From the NCBI GenBank assembly GCA_029204225.1, contig CM055113.1:33570329-33634328 (forward strand): 64,000 nt of DNA, read 5' to 3'. This document shows, piece after piece, positions 42,441-55,220 of the stretch; the stretch's first letter is position 1, and the number at the start of each line of letters is the position of its first letter. Under the pieces are notes generated by a model. It searched no databases, had not been told where the DNA came from, and was given only the letters and a program-made list of their open reading frames with translations. The position numbers and the translations under genes are program-made. The stretch is from Diphasiastrum complanatum. Lineage: Eukaryota > Streptophyta > Lycopodiopsida > Lycopodiales > Lycopodiaceae.

Positions 42441-43878
42441 TTATCGATCTGGTATAGTAATGTAGAACTTCTCAAGGAACTTCTCGATTGAGTAGCAGTG
42501 TTGGTTGCTATGGTGCTCACATGGTGTTGTCGTGAGGATCCTATCGTGATTCATAACTGACGTGTTGGGCAGGTAGGATCTTGTTGGGTTGTTTTGGGCA
42601 GTCTTTGAAACTGTCTTTTCTAACACAATCGGGACACTCGGCATGGTACTTGGTCTTGACTGGACAATCAACCATGAAGTGGCCGGTTTTACCACAGATG
42701 AAACATTTGTTGTTCATGGGCCCTTGTATACTGGCATAACCATTTTGTATGGCTAGTGGTTCTGGACTTTATGGTGGGTATTCGTGATAATGCGAGGAAT
42801 GTCCAGATTGTGATGGTTGTTCTTCATATCGTTGGATGGCGTTTGCTTGGATAGGTTGATATGAAAGACAAGCATCAGCAGGATGCATAGCCCGACAGTG
42901 TGGGCACTAGATGGGTTTTTGTCTATTAGGTACCTGGGCAGTGTGTGGTTGACGAGGCATACTGTGTTGGATAGACTTTAGAGTAGTTTGAAACTCATTG
43001 GTGAGTTTCTCCATTTGCAATTGATGTTGCTTATTAAGCAACTCCAATTGGGATTTCCAAAGCTGATTTCGGGTATCCTCGATCGGCTTCGACTCATGGA
43101 CAGGAGCACGAGGTGCCTGCCTTTCCCTGGATTCGTCAACATCTGATCCTTCATCTTCCTCCTAGACGATATCAGAAATAGCTAATTTTAGGCTTGTATA
43201 TTTGTCATTTGATTTAAGCTCACGTCTTATCCATCTTGGAAGTTCGACTAAAAACCAGATGATGAGCATCTGTTTGGTAGGCTGTTCTTGTACTTGACTT
43301 TTTAAGCGCTTGAAATGCTCAATATAGTCTCGTACGCGCTCATCTTTTGCCATCTTGATGTTACTCAATTTGACAAAAGGACTCTCTATCAAACAAAATG
43401 GTTTAAAATACTTGATAAATGACTCTTTTAGATTAGACCAATCCAATTTATCTTCATGATCGAGGTTAAAAAAACAGTCACTTGCATTAGCAATCTGGTC
43501 ATGGAAAACAGTTGAACCATAGTGTCGGTCGTCATACACATCGCATGCATTCTCAAAGATTTGCAAAAATCTTTGAGGGTCCGACTATCGTCAAACTTGG
43601 GTAGATCTAACTTGGGTGTTCTCTTCTCAAGATGAGCACCGTGAGTGGCAAAAACTCCATTCAGGTGTGTTCAGGCATGTGATGTGTCAATGAAAATGGG
43701 TTCGTGCCCGTGAAGACTCGGCTCTATCAGGTTCTTGTCCCTCGAATGGATTTGTGGATGACTCGCAGATTTGTGATTGCATTTGGTAGAACCTATGGCG
43801 TCTGATTTGTTCAGCTGTAGGAGATACCATTTTGTGTGGATAATCTTCTGGGATATCGGGATCAGTATGGTGGTCCAT
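42441..43878 (-). pseudogene. Ty3/gypsy gag remnant (element F)
   Basis: The minus-strand gag starts at an ATG at 43878 (MDHHTDPDIPEDYPHK). After frameshifts it gives a capsid segment (DKLDWSNLKESFIKYFKPFC, then RVRDYIEHFKRLKSQVQ and WFLVELPRWIRRELK) at 43566-43162, then a Gln/Leu-rich coiled coil near 43060-42970. Two zinc knuckles in one frame follow: CPHCRAMHPADAC (42906-42868, three residues before His) and CFICGKTGHFMVDC (42705-42664, the usual four). Then comes CPDCVRKDSFKDC, a knuckle-like cluster without its His. Stops separate the parts. No protease or RT follows. Confidence 0.8.
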
Positions 43879-44088
43879 TGTGTACTATCGTGTATTTTTG
43901 TGTTTTGTATGGATTTTTGGTGTTTTTTTTTATTTTTTGGGAGTTTTTTATTTTATTTTTTGGCTAGTAGGTAACTGAAGGGGGAACTCAATATCTGAAG
44001 GGCTTTCGATTGGTATAAGTTTTGTTTTTTGGGATTTTTTTGGTGTATATGCCTTTTTTTTTTTGAGCTCTTGGCTTTGTGAAGGTGG
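43879..44088 (-). other. gypsy element F leader, proximal part
   Basis: T-rich (plus strand) sequence between the motif array and the gag ATG, without open frames or motifs. Confidence 0.4.
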
Positions 44089-44540
44089 TGGTTCGGTCGA
44101 AATGAGAATCAGAGCTTCCGGTCGAAAACTTGGTCTGGTTGAGATGGAATGTTGGAGTGGTCCGATCGAGATGGGATGGGCTGAAATCCGGTCGAGATTT
44201 TAGCAAGGCTATCCGATCGAGATGGGACTCTGGTTGAAATCCGATCGAGATTTGATGGGCAAAATCCGGTCGAGATGAGACTAGCTGAAATCCGGTCAAG
44301 ATTGAAGCGATGGACACAATTTGAGATTTCTAAAGAGGCATCCGGTTGAGACTCGAAGCTTGGAGTCCGGTTGAGATTCTTACATGCCAGCCATTCGGTC
44401 GAGATTTTACGTTGGTTATCCAGTTGAGTTTTTGACAATCAGCCATCCGGTCGAGATCCTGACTGGAGCTATCCGGTCAAGTTTATAGTTAGGTCATCCG
44501 GTTGAGAATGGAGCGTGAAGGGGAGTCTGGTCGTTCGAGA
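44089..44540 (-). repeat. array of about 17 degenerate ATCCGGTCGAGAT motifs in the element F leader
   Basis: On the plus strand the 13-base motif ATCCGGTCGAGAT, or versions with one to three changes, recurs roughly every 25 bases with irregular spacing and unrelated sequence between copies. Variants include TCCGATCGAGAT, TCCGGTTGAGAT and TCCGGTCAAGAT. It lies upstream of the gag ATG of the minus-strand gypsy element. Because spacing is not a multiple of three, the repeat appears in all frames as SRPD, STGF or LDR. A repeated protein is therefore not the reason for it. Confidence 0.8.
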
Positions 44541-45476
44541 TGGAGAAGAGAGGACGGCGTGAGAGGGTTCGATTTAGGTGGAGGAGGCAGATTGTCTGGA
44601 ACAGAGCAGAAAGAGGAAGGTGGCGTGGGTGAAGTGAAGGCGGTGGAGGTTGTGTGGAGTGTGGTTAGGTAGGGATGTGTTTGCATGTGGAGTTTGCAGG
44701 AGTTGGATGTGGTGTGCAGGTGCTTCACGTTGCAGGTCTGATGGAGGTGTAGGCTGTGAGGGTGATGTTGGAGGTCGGACGAGGGGAATGTGGATGCTTG
44801 CTTCAAACTGTTCTTGTATTGTAGGTCTTGTGTAGGTGGAGTTTGCGTTTCAGAGATCAGACTGCAGGGTTAGGAACATGGAAGTTCTTGCAGGGTCGTT
44901 TGCAGGACATGGGAGATCTTTTGCAGATTGTTGCAGACCGCTCTTGTATTGCAGATCAAATGCAGAAACTTCTGAAAGGTAGTAGATCCGTGAATGATTG
45001 CCTAAAATTGGTGCAAAGATCTAACTGGTTTTGAGGGCAACATACTGGGAAGGCATGCTCCCAACAAGCATTGTCGACTTGAATACTTGCTTGTCCGATG
45101 TGAATGCTTATGATCTCTCTCATTCTAATTTCACCGCCTCTGCCTTTCTCTCAATGCAGACAATGCAAAAACAATACAACGATTGAAATATCAGAAAATG
45201 AAAATTTGCTTGCAAAAGACAAGAAGCTTTGGAGCGGATCGGGCTATCGTGGAAAGCGTGCGTGCTCTAGCCTCTCTTAACGACGATTGGCAGCAGGAAG
45301 GAGGAGCCAAAAAATATCACACATACAATCCATCCATTGATCGATTGCCCACCCAAGTGGTGTTTTTGACCGTCAGAGTGGGAAGGTGTGGGGAGGGGGG
45401 GGGGGGGGGGGGTCCCCGGGCAACGTGAGCGCTGCCCGCTGCCTCGGAAGATTAACAATTTAATATATATAGATTA
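44541..45476. other. purine-rich stretch without recognised features
   Basis: The first 450 bases are G-rich on the plus strand and could be the distal leader or LTR of gypsy element F, but no PBS is visible. A poly-G run lies at 45395-45412. No gene is supported. Confidence 0.4.
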
Positions 45477-45602
45477 TGTACTTTGCAAAGTTTTCCATAG
45501 TTCAATTACATGGATAAGTGAAGTAAGTGCAGCATCCAAGGGTCTATAAATTGGCATCCTCCTACCCCCAAGAGCAATCCCATATCCATATAGCTTAAGC
45601 GA

Positions 45603-45603
<1 letters not shown>

Positions 45604-45654
<51 letters not shown>
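45604..45654. repeat. (AC)n microsatellite in the H3.3 copy 1 promoter
   Basis: About 25 AC units lie roughly 145 bases upstream of the TATA box. The matching place in copy 2 (57811-57850) is a shorter, interrupted CA/CG tract. Alternating purine-pyrimidine tracts of this kind can adopt Z-DNA. Confidence 0.95.
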
Positions 45655-45657
<3 letters not shown>

Positions 45658-45796
45658 CGGGCCTCACCAATTGGGTGGAGTCAAAATTGAAAAAATTAAT
45701 CCATTGGCACATGGCAAAATCTGAATGGCTTAAAAAATATCCAATGGCGGGGCTTGAAACCTTGTGGTGCCATTAGGATATGGCCATCCCATATCT

Positions 45797-45805
45797 CTAT
45801 ATAAA
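45797..45805 (+). promoter_or_regulatory. TATA box of histone H3.3 copy 1
   Basis: CTATATAAA, about 110 bases before the ATG, followed by a CT-rich leader (45833-45858) and a CGCT repeat. The same box is conserved in copy 2. Confidence 0.75.
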
Positions 45806-45913
45806 CCGAAGTAGTACAAATTTTCTTTACTTCATCTCTCTCTCTCTCTCTCTCTCTATCGCTCGCTCGCTCGCTCGCTCGCTTTTGCTTTTGATCAGGA
45901 GGAGGCAGTAGCG

Positions 45914-46962
<1,049 letters not shown>

Positions 46963-47019
46963 CCTGTCCAGGCAAACTTTTGTATAGTTGCACAAAAACC
47001 TGTAGTGCCAAAAAGTTGA

Positions 47020-47103
47020 GTAGAAGCAGGACTCAAGTGTATTGTCAATGTTTTATTTTTGTAGAAGCAGGACTCTCGAGTGTATTGTCAATGTTTTATT
47101 TTA
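47020..47103 (+). repeat. 41 bp direct repeat in the H3.3 3' region (copy 1)
   Basis: GTAGAAGCAGGACTC...GTGTATTGTCAATGTTTTATTTT occurs twice in tandem just after the stop codon, probably in the 3' untranslated region. The same doublet is in copy 2, so it predates the segmental duplication. Confidence 0.85.
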
Positions 47104-47751
47104 GGGCTGCAAGAAATTGTATTGATTTGGACTGAACAAATTCATCCCTTTGATTTTTTTTTGACCATTTGAAAGAAAATTGGTGCTGTTGTGCAAACCT
47201 TTTTGAGTCTGAATTTTATCTGGTAGAATTGGTCGTTTTATTACAAATGTCATTCCTTAGTTTTTTGTGAGTTTGGCAAATTTGGTGCTCCATTTGCAAT
47301 TAGTATTGAAGTATAATTTGCATGTGTTGGCATAATTGGGATCCACATTTTGCAAATGTACACCTTCCTCCTTTTTATGAGTTTATTTGTAAGATTAAGG
47401 GTATATGCTTATACTGTATATATTGTGTTACATGAGTCACTTCTTTGATCTCATCATCTTAAATTGAAATGATCTTGTTCATATGAGTAATTTGGTAAGT
47501 TGTAGTAGTAAATTTAACAACACTAGGCTCGTCAAACAAATATCATGCGACAATGGATCTTCTATGATTTCAACTACTTGTATCAAAAGACTCGATATGG
47601 AAGATGCTGAGCTTACAAATTATGAAATAAAAATTTGTATCTTCTGCACCACCTTTGGATCTTTATAAGGTACAAGCAAAACACTAAAGGTTATGAAAAT
47701 CCATGAAGGTCACAAATCAAACTAAATGGGAGCTTACGTAATCCATAGAAC

Positions 47752-47788
47752 CCACGGTTCCCAGAACAGTGGGTTGTGGGAACCGTGG
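47752..47788. repeat. inverted repeat in the copy 1-specific segment
   Basis: CCACGGTTCCC (47752-47762) and GGGAACCGTGG (47778-47788) form 11-base perfect arms around a 15-base loop, and a further CCACGGTTCC follows at 47820. Copy 2 lacks this sequence at the matching place, so it arrived or was rearranged after the duplication. An (AATT)n run lies at about 47840-47865. Confidence 0.7.
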
Positions 47789-49708
47789 AAGGAACTGTAC
47801 CACGGTTCCTTGAACTGTGGTACGGTTCATGTAAAAAAATAATTAATTAATTAATTAATTAATTTTCCTAAATTTTCCCTTAGATATTCCTTAATGTTCA
47901 AATACTCAAATGTTGCTCCTATAGGTTCTATATTGTGTCGTGTTGAGACGACGTTGTAGCTGCTCATTTTCACTTGTTTGTATCATGGTTTATTAATTTA
48001 TTTATTATTATGGTTGTGAAAAATGTACACATCGTTCGCTTTGTCGTTGTATTACTATCATCATGAATTTGTGGGATTTGTCAAGTGTCATTTATACACT
48101 TGTTGCTTTACTTGAAGTGTGTTCCAAGTTTTGATCATTGGTACCCATTTCAGCCAAGAAATGTCGAGCTTGATTGTGATAGTTGTTAGTTATGTCAACT
48201 TTGTTCGTCTTTATTTAGGTTTGGGGTTGATATATTGTTAGATCGCGTACAAATATAAGTTTTGGAAGAGAAAACACATGAGAACGGTTTGTCACTTGAG
48301 GGTCGTCTTTTTTTATGATGAATTTATGAGATGATAGGACCTCAAGAGGTAAATACATGCTTGGCAGTCTTATTTTGGATGCTCTTATGATTGTTGCCAT
48401 CCAGGACATAAGAGTGTTTAAAAGGATGACTTTTGAGTTATAATTAGTGTAAGATAGTTAGTTGGATCTTGGTGGTTTTGCTTATGTTGTTTGTCAATTC
48501 AATTTAATAAGAGAAGGCACTAGAGAGCTTGGAAAAAAGAATTTACTTTCTTGTCTAGATGTTGGTAGTATTAGAAATTTCTCTGATTTCTTATTTCTTA
48601 TTTGTTAATTTTTACTTTTATAAATCAAAAATTTGAGGGACTATTTGTGTTGGTTCTATGGCCCTTTTCAATGTCTGTACTAGCTTTTTTGCCCTCGTCC
48701 CCTTTCTTATCTCATATTCAATGCTTGCAAATTCTTACTTCTTTTTCATTATTCTCTAACTCAAAGGTGACTTGCCAGTTTGTTTCTCCCGATATAGATG
48801 TTTGGTGATTACATTAGTTTGCTTGGTTGTCTCGTGTTCAGTGGCTTTGCTTGGCTAAAATGTTGTGTTACTAGTTCTGTTATCGCTTCCTTCAAAGATG
48901 TATAGTTTTGATTTGAATTTTATTTTTATCTGAAGGAGATGTTTTTAGGTTTGCATTCTTTGGTCTTTCCATGACTTTTCATGTCATCAAAGTTATTGGA
49001 TGTGATGGATATCTTGTACCCACTTATGGCATGCTATTTTTTTAATTAATATAAGTTTAAGACTCAAGCTATTCATTTCTTTGATTTCCTTTTGTGGATT
49101 GTTAAAGCAAGCTAATGATCCGAGAACACATGAGCCAATTGCTAAATGAATATCTATTAGTATTTTATTGTTTTTTGGTAATCTTCAAATCTCTCTTGTA
49201 GTAAGGTAATGCTATAATTTGGCTTTCCTAATTTGATGATCATTGATAACTTGCTTGTTCGAGAAAGAGGCTATGAGTTTTAGCAGTAGTAAAACTCTTT
49301 TGTGGGTAACAAATCTTCGAAGGCTTTAAGGCATGACATAAATAACAACGCACACATTGAAGCCTTTAGTTCGAATTTGACAAAGGAATTGATTTATTTT
49401 TGCATCGCTCTGCAGATTGTTCAAGTGATGAAGAAATGTGCTTAATTTAGGTGTGGATGATCAAATGGTATGCATAGTAAGTAATTCACTTATTGTCGTC
49501 TCCTTTCATAATGCCAAAAAAGAAAACATTGAAAAGAAGAGGTCATTCATTGACTCGAAAGTAAGGCAATTTAAGTGATCACTCCTCAACTAAAGCACTA
49601 TTTACCATTTTTGATTATTGGTACTCTTTTTAGCCAATTATTAATGTGTCATTTCTGAATCTTCACTCTCATCAATGTGGGTAGATGCAACTTTTCTACC
49701 TATTGTCA

Positions 49709-49948
49709 TTAATTTTGTATGATATGTGATGTTACTAGCCTAGCTACAACACTATATATTGCATCCCCAAGAACATACATATCAACAATGTCATTTGGAA
49801 TCAGAAGTATCGTTGCATTGATGCCGTTGTGAACCATTACACCTACATGGCCTATAGGCAATGATCTGCCATCATGAAGCGATTCACGATGAGTCATTTG
49901 TATGACCTCACCTTCACCGATGATGTTGTCTTCATGGAGCAAGCACAC
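49709..49948 (-). pseudogene. transposase-associated C-terminal domain remnant (CACTA-like)
   Basis: The 79-codon minus-strand frame reads GEGEVIQMT, LHDGRSLPIGHVGVMV, ILLIPNDI and LGDAIYSVVA. The pattern (G-x-G, hydrophobic strand, HG..LG, then ...LGDAIG..VAW) resembles a small domain found at the C-terminus of many plant En/Spm (CACTA) transposon proteins. It stands alone, next to the end of duplication copy 1, with no transposase core or terminal repeats recognised. The assignment is from memory of the family pattern and is tentative. Confidence 0.4.
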
Positions 49949-52091
49949 ACGCTCGCCCCTCTTGAAATGTTGTACACATCATTTCAATAAAGTTAGGAAA
50001 ATAGTTTTCAGCAAATTATCAAGTATACTTGCAATGATTACTCAAACAAACCTGTAGGTGACTAGATAGATTCTTTTAAACCTTGGTGGTTTTTTTTTTC
50101 TCTCATGATGCATTCATGTGCAAGTTCAAAGATTGACAAAGATGATGCAATACAAATGACAACAATAAGAAGACAATGAGCCAAACAAATTCTCCGCAAA
50201 ATTCAGTATTACTAGGGGTGATAATAAGCTAAATTACTCATGCTAACATATAGTTGAAGGCCTCTATCACATCCAAAATTACAAACTCGTATATCGTTTG
50301 AAATATATACCTCAGTAAATTCGAGACTGGCTGTGTAGATCAATTAAATCGTGAGGGCAGCTAGAGTCAACAACTAGCCAGGGTCGCCCTTCCTAAACTT
50401 TGCCAAGAGTTTAAGAAAATTGTGCCCTTCCAGTGCCCGTGTGATAATCACTATTGTAGAAGCAAAAAACCATGAAAAATACTTTGATTAGTAGTGGTTT
50501 ATTATCGAGTGGAATTTAACATGATGATGGAACTAACAATGATAAAAAAGAAGGAATAAGGTTGACCAAACAACTAAAAAATGACTCTTGAGAAGAGATG
50601 CAGTCAATCACCATCATTTGTAGACCATATCGTTCCTAAAAAACGAAGATCAATTAGATTCAACATGAGAGCGATATCATTTGAAAAGCCTGGTTTCACA
50701 GCAGGTCTAACTCAAACAATCTCTAGAAAGATTTATTCTAAGCCTTGAAAGGCCCATAATTCATTCATAATGTGTAGCCCTAACAGAAATGCATGGGAGT
50801 GAGTACTAGACTAGGAAAGATTATGTTGCATCTTCTAGTATAACGTACTAGTAGAGAGCGAAATCTATGTCATCATATCAACATCATTTTAGAGAAGAAA
50901 AAGCCCACCTAAAGTATACATAAGTTTTACAACATAACACCAAACAAAGTAATAGCATACTTGGGGTGTAGCTTGCTGCTAATTGAAAAAACTCCTACTG
51001 ATAAGCCTGCTCCAACACAAGGGCACAAAAATAAATAACAAGATCAACAATCAACCTTTGAAGCAAACACTAAAGCTTCTTGTGCAAACATATTTGTAAA
51101 CAAGGAGGCTCTAGGAACATATTCACAAGAGATTTCTTTCCTAAAAGCCATAAATTCAACTCCAATCAGCAGAAATGAGGACATATAAGGAAAAACTGAA
51201 TTATGAAGGCATGTTTGCAACAATGAGATTCAAAAGTAGTCACAAAAGGTAATGGGATCTTTTAAGTAGACCTAGCTTGCCCTTGTTGAGTGTGTTAAAA
51301 ACCCATGGCACTTTGGCAATCAATGGATATACTCGCAAATAAGGACTCATCAAAAAGTCTTTTCATATATTGCAACATCATCATTGCATGTCATGCAGAG
51401 AATAGTCGAGGGAGGCCGCAGAGGGAGGATGTTATGGATGCAATGAAGGCCATAACATTGTTGAATGTCCAAATAAGAGAACTTACAGAACATGATAGTA
51501 CCTCTTTGAGGAGGAGACTACGTGTAAAATATGTGTAACTGCTTGGGCCATGGGCTCCCATGTTTTTGCTTTTATCAATAATAAGTATTTGGGCCCTTAT
51601 TGTCTATTTTCAATCAATTTACTCGATACCCTAGAAGTCAAACCCTAGGTGACTCGTCATGTGGTTATTTGACATTTGGCCATGCTTGGGCTCTATTGGA
51701 TGACTCACATGTCTAACATGAACAATCAACCCGAATTCTTTCTTTAGTGTAAATAGGGTCAATCGATCATTTTGGCATGATTCTTACCCAGCTTATGTTC
51801 AACAATAGGTTGTTATTTAAGTGTCTATTTGAGCAATAAAGTAAGGATGTCATAGCTGATTTATAGCTAATGCATTGCTACCATTCTAAAAATTTTAGGC
51901 CCTCAGATTTATTGTGTGCATAAACATACATGGATACTAAACTCATTAAATGGATAACATTTGAAACATTTTATACTTTGAAAAAAGAAATCAACGAGCG
52001 TCCTTTATAGAATCCGCAACTTCATCCCATGATCCATATGATTTTTGGAACAAGTTGCTCCATATGCCATGGAACAATGAGTTCTTGTGGT
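49949..52091. other. non-coding spacer, first part
   Basis: No supported gene. A plus-strand frame at 51305-51538 (77 codons) has no recognisable content. No transposon ends are seen. Confidence 0.4.
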
Positions 52092-52241
52092 ATTTCCAAC
52101 ACTTTATGTGCTGGTTAGCCATGACCTTGACATACGTACTGATTTTACTAGCCGTTTGTACTACTGATTTCCAACATTTTGTGTGCTGGTTAGCCATAAC
52201 CTTGACATACATACTGATTTTACTAGCCGTTGTACTACAAG
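52092..52241. repeat. 75 bp tandem duplication
   Basis: ATTTCCAACA...GTGCTGGTTAGCCAT...CTTGACATAC...TACTGATTTTACTAGCCG occurs at 52092 and again at 52167, with about five differences. It makes internally repeated open frames on both strands, which I take as chance. Confidence 0.9.
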
Positions 52242-53226
52242 AAATGTCCTCAGGTTTTAAAATGAGGCTACATATATGGAAAGTAACTGATATGGACATG
52301 CTAGTATATAAAGCTTATTACAAGGGAAAGTCGATCCCTACTTTGATTCATGATGTGAAAATCAAGACAATTGAATAAAAGGTCAAAAACTCATAAGTTT
52401 TTATCCTATCAAGTTATTCATCAAATGCTTACATTGATGGAGATAACGCTATCACTGTCAATTGTGCTTCTTTTTGTGTAACTAAAGAACTTACATTGTC
52501 GCCTTATATTAAACTGACTACATTTTTCTTCAATTCAATAAGTAGATCGAAAATCCAATTGACAAGAGAACCCAGATAAGCCTTGGAAAGATCAACTTTT
52601 CCAAAGTAGAAAACTAATTGGAAATTAAAAGGAAGCTATTTTACAAAGGCACTCGACCAAATACATCAAAAAAATTACAAAATCGTGCTCCTTGCTCATA
52701 GCAATTGAACATGCACCTTCTAGTGGTAATTATCAAAGGAGTCAATTGACATAAAAAACTATAAATCATCTTTCCTTCCATCAAGCAAGGTTCGACGTGA
52801 ATTACTAGTTGAATCATGCCCTTTGATATGTGCCTAGATGCTAGTCATGGTTTTTTCCAATGCTACATGCATGATGCATAAACACTAGCAATAACTAGTC
52901 CATGATTATCAATCGAAACAATGATCACTTGAGATATTAAAACAGGCCAAACTATGGACTCATATCATAATAATCAAACTTGCAAGCACTCCTACAAAGG
53001 AATGCTATATGTTGAATTTTAGGTCTAGGTCAGATAACTTACATCAAATCACGGGTCCTAGGATTGATTCACCAGGATTAATTCACAGGTCAAAGAATTG
53101 CTACATTACGTAGGTCAACATGAAAAGGGTTTTTGCTGCTTCTAGATAGATCGTTGCAAGAAATCCGGTTGATAATCAGGGTAGATCCTTAAAAAGCACC
53201 ACTCAGCTTGTTGGAAAAGGATAGTA
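52242..53226. other. non-coding spacer
   Basis: No gene, RNA gene or transposon end recognised. Confidence 0.4.
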
Positions 53227-53235
53227 CCCCCCCCC

Positions 53236-53313
<78 letters not shown>
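53227..53313. repeat. poly-C followed by (TC)n microsatellite
   Basis: A run of about 20 C, then about 33 TC units. The compound tract lies just left of the copia LTR. Confidence 0.95.
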
Positions 53314-53315
<2 letters not shown>

Positions 53316-53357
53316 AACGATGGCGGGCGGGGGGGAGGAGGAGGGCTTCGGTGCAGG

Positions 53358-53742
53358 TGTATGGAACAGTCCTAATATGGTAGACCGGCCCTCCGGTATT
53401 CGAGACTATTACCCTCGATTTAATTCCATGTCAAGGCCAGTTTGTGACTAATAGCCTTGAGGAGACCCAGACACTCTCATTGAGACATATGGAGTAGTGC
53501 ATGTACGTGTGGCTGATATATATCCATGAGGACTGCATGGGGACTGTGACCTATTTATAGTTGGATTGCATGAATTCATGCACATGACTATACCCTCTAT
53601 GATTCTCCCATCGACAACTTTTGCTTCAGGTTACCAAATGATCTCTTCTCCTCAAGCCTTCACATGGCATGGCTCATGGGATAGATCCAAGATTGATCTA
53701 GGATTGGTTAGGAGGTTTTGCTTTCCCTAGTGGTCATTACAT
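53358..53742 (+). mobile_element. copia-type LTR with adjacent primer binding site
   Basis: A 385 bp segment with ends TGTATGG...ATTACA is followed after one base by TGGTATCAGAGC (53744-53755), the initiator methionine tRNA primer site. A TATA-like CTATTTATAG lies at about 53549. The sequence is unlike the LTR at 33.95 kb, so it is a different copia family. No gag frame follows within 1 kb, so the element is truncated or non-autonomous. The left end is inferred from the TG rule. Confidence 0.6.
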
Positions 53743-53755
53743 TGGTATCAGAGCC

Positions 53756-54799
53756 AGGTTAAGATATGCGGTCTTGGATAGGATTGACGACAAGCTCTAC
53801 ATCGATTGGGAAGTGAAAAGCACTTAGATTCACATCCCGGATTGGAGTGCTAGTTTCTCAAGGGAAAGTTTGGATTTCGATTCACTAATTCAAGGTGAAG
53901 CATGGTTGACAAACGTGGTGGTAGAGTGCTCTTCCACTAGTTTGATTTTTGTTAATATTGCTTCTAGTTAGTGTTTGATTCATTTCCAATTTTCCGGTTT
54001 CTTGAGCGATTCATATTAGTTGTGGAATGATTTGCTTATGTAAATCAGGGAGCTTGTTGCTTGAATATGCTAGATTGAATAACATGCATATGTCCATAGT
54101 GTTCTATAGTGTTAGATTCATGTAGGACTCGCTAATTGATTTTGGATTAGTTTATCCTGCTGAAATAACCAGTTAGTGGCTGGCACTCATGAATCTAATG
54201 GTTTGCATATTGAGGTTTGGAAAAAAAAACTAGTCCTCTGCTCGAACATGCAAACGGTAGAGCATTGATTGGAGATTGCAGTTATGTCTATTAGCAGAAA
54301 GTAGAGCTTGGAACATTTGGGAATTAACTCACCTCCCTGGACCTAATTATTCCCTGCAATAATGGAATGTTCTTTTTCCTGCTTCTGTTAAACCTGTGTT
54401 CTTACAGGAAATCAGAGATAAAGGTCATTATCATTTGGAATGTTTGCATGCAGCTTGAATCTTCAAGGAAATCCTTCCTCTGTAGGAAGCTTGTTGTCTC
54501 TATTTTGGAACTGAGATCAATAACCCTAAAACATGCAATTAAGTTTTTGAAGGGAATGAATGGTTTCTGAATCTTAGAAACCCTGATCTTTTTTTGCATT
54601 CGGTTGCTTGTGGATGATAATATCACCATTACTTGCTGATCATCAGCAATCCGGGCGTCCAGGTCTATCTTCCCGTAAATCTGTGAAACAAGTTAGGGCA
54701 CTGAGGGGTGGCTGTTGAAGCTTGATTTCTGCAAATAACCATCGACCTGCTGTTTTCCGCCCTACAGGGGAATTCTCAGATATGGGTTTGTCAGTGATT
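53756..54799. other. sequence after the copia PBS, no coding content
   Basis: This would be the leader or internal region of the copia element. No gag or pol motif is readable in any frame. It contains no recognised RNA gene. Confidence 0.4.
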
Positions 54800-54930
54800 G
54801 GGGGGGGGGGGGAGCCGTGCCCGAGGGCCTTCCTTGCTCGGAGGGCCCTTGCCCGAGGGCGGGAGCCCAGGCCCCGACCAGCAAGGAAGGCCCGAGGGTT
54901 TCGGGCCTTCCCCTAAGTAATGCCCTTGTG
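54800..54930. repeat. poly-G run and GC-rich inverted repeat
   Basis: A 13-base G run (54800-54812) is followed by GGGCCTTCCTTGCT (54825-54838) and its perfect complement AGCAAGGAAGGCCC (54880-54893), which could form a 14 bp stem with a 41-base GC-rich loop. CCCGAGGG recurs several times inside. This patch is very GC-rich in an AT-rich neighbourhood. Confidence 0.8.
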
Positions 54931-55052
54931 CGAAGGTTTTTCTTTTATTTATTTATTTCGGTTTTTTGTCGTTTTTTTTTTCGCAAACTTTTTTACGTTT
55001 GTGGTGGAATGTGGATGTGGACAGTCAATGATGGGCTGCCACATAGCACATG

Positions 55053-55220
55053 CACATTCCACCGGAGAGAGGAGAGAAAACATGCATTCCACCGGAGAGA
55101 GAGAGAACGTGCATTCCACTGGAGAGAGGAGAGAGAACGTGCATTCCACCGGAGAGAGAAGAAAGAAAGTGAATTCCACCGAAGAGAGGAGAGAGAATGA
55201 CAGATTCCTAGGAGAGAGAA
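55053..55220. repeat. about 30 bp minisatellite, five to six copies
   Basis: The unit CATTCCACCGGAGAGAGGAGA is followed by GAGAACGTG, repeated with a period near 30 bases. Open frames through it (FHRREER-like) are products of the repeat and are not taken as genes. Confidence 0.9.

Noticed and set aside
44109..44438. A repeated protein with SRPD/STGF units
   Set aside because: The DNA motif is irregularly spaced and appears in all three frames, so selection on a protein repeat is unlikely.
45395..45412. Poly-G run as a biological signal
   Set aside because: A single homopolymer is equally well explained by slippage or assembly uncertainty.
51305..51538. 77-codon plus-strand frame with a charged C-terminal half
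   Set aside because: No recognisable domain, no neighbouring transposon sequence, and a length expected by chance.
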